From a bacterium (GTDB taxonomy: Bacteria > CSSED10-310 > JAJRTK01), in assembly GCA_024278345.1 (NCBI GenBank), contig JAJRTK010000270.1, positions 1 through 41,638 of the forward strand: a stretch of DNA of 41,638 nucleotides. Direction: 5' to 3'. The notes beneath the pieces are model-generated. The model was not told the DNA's origin. It was given only the letters and a program-made list of their open reading frames with translations, and did no database searches. Shown here one piece after another: positions 41,461 through 41,638 of this stretch. How positions within the stretch are numbered: the stretch's first letter is position 1; each line of letters starts with the position of its first letter. The translations under genes and the position numbers were made by a program.

Positions 41461-41638
41461 CATCCACGTAAAGTGGGACACTCCATGGATTGTGGCACTG
41501 CCAATCGTCCGGGCAACGCCTCGCTCCGCTTGGCGGGTAACGCCTCGCGTTACTCGGCGGTTGTCCGGGGACTCCGTCCCCGGTCCCCTGGCAGGGCTTT
41601 GCCCCGCACCCACCAGGGAGCTCGCTCCCTGGACCCAC
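41461..41638 (+). repeat. edge repeat, copy 3, running to the window end
   Basis: This aligns with 157-310 in the same orientation. It carries one additional module at 41537-41553 (GTAACGC, loop CTC, GCGTTAC), exactly a triloop hairpin, which accounts for most of the 24-base length difference. The element ends with CCAGGGAGC, TC, GCTCCCTGG and ACCCAC at the last base, so it probably continues beyond the window. Confidence 0.8.

Overview
This 41.6-kb window is high-GC bacterial DNA from a Gram-negative organism. Double-membrane architecture is shown by an outer-membrane efflux channel, an RND pump, Tat and lipoprotein signals and periplasmic adaptors. The phylum cannot be fixed from sequence alone. 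Sigma-54 regulation, a membrane-bound uptake [NiFe] hydrogenase, oversized DppC-type permeases and an oversized CusA would fit Desulfobacterota, the PVC group or relatives. No rRNA, tRNA, CRISPR array, transposase or phage gene was seen.

Layout. (1) 1-640: non-coding, built from small triloop hairpins; the same family returns at 41461-41638, so the window is bracketed by one repeat. (2) 640-6457 (+): an aldo/keto reductase, then a peptide-type ABC importer (binding protein and two permeases, no ATPase). (3) 6495-7574 (-): a Uma2-type nuclease-fold protein with a tandem-repeat coiled-coil tail. (4) 7716-18319 (-): a contiguous [NiFe]-hydrogenase locus in the order small subunit, large subunit, cytochrome b, endopeptidase, hypF, hypC, hypD, hypE, hypA, hypB. 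It holds the structural, membrane-anchor and maturation genes, many coupled by 4-bp ATGA overlaps. (5) 18694-24054 (+): a second ATPase-less peptide-type ABC importer, whose DppC-like subunit carries a long coiled-coil insertion. (6) 24220-25443 (+): an Old Yellow Enzyme-family oxidoreductase. (7) 25554-28665 (-): an NtrC-type response regulator and its membrane histidine kinase. (8) 29201-41225 (+): a copper-type metal efflux locus: a four-helix membrane protein, a His-rich exported protein, a P1B-type ATPase, and outer-membrane, adaptor and inner-membrane RND subunits, closed by a DUF3347-like periplasmic protein.

How the parts work together. The hydrogenase probably oxidises H2 at the periplasmic face and passes electrons through its b-type cytochrome to the quinone pool. 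The best candidate for a little-described system is the sigma-54-gated metal locus. Two matching -24/-12 elements lie in the 535-bp divergent region, one facing the kinase/regulator pair (28722-28737, minus strand) and one facing the efflux genes (29108-29123, plus strand). This suggests that a ZraSR-like two-component system controls itself and a copper/silver-type export route. The two leading genes of that route have no standard name.

Other unusual points are an Asn in place of a proximal-cluster Cys in the hydrogenase small subunit, a GAFTSA variant of the sigma-54 contact loop, an H-box lacking the usual acidic residue, and a degenerate intergenic repeat found at five places. All family assignments were made by reading motifs; no database search was run.
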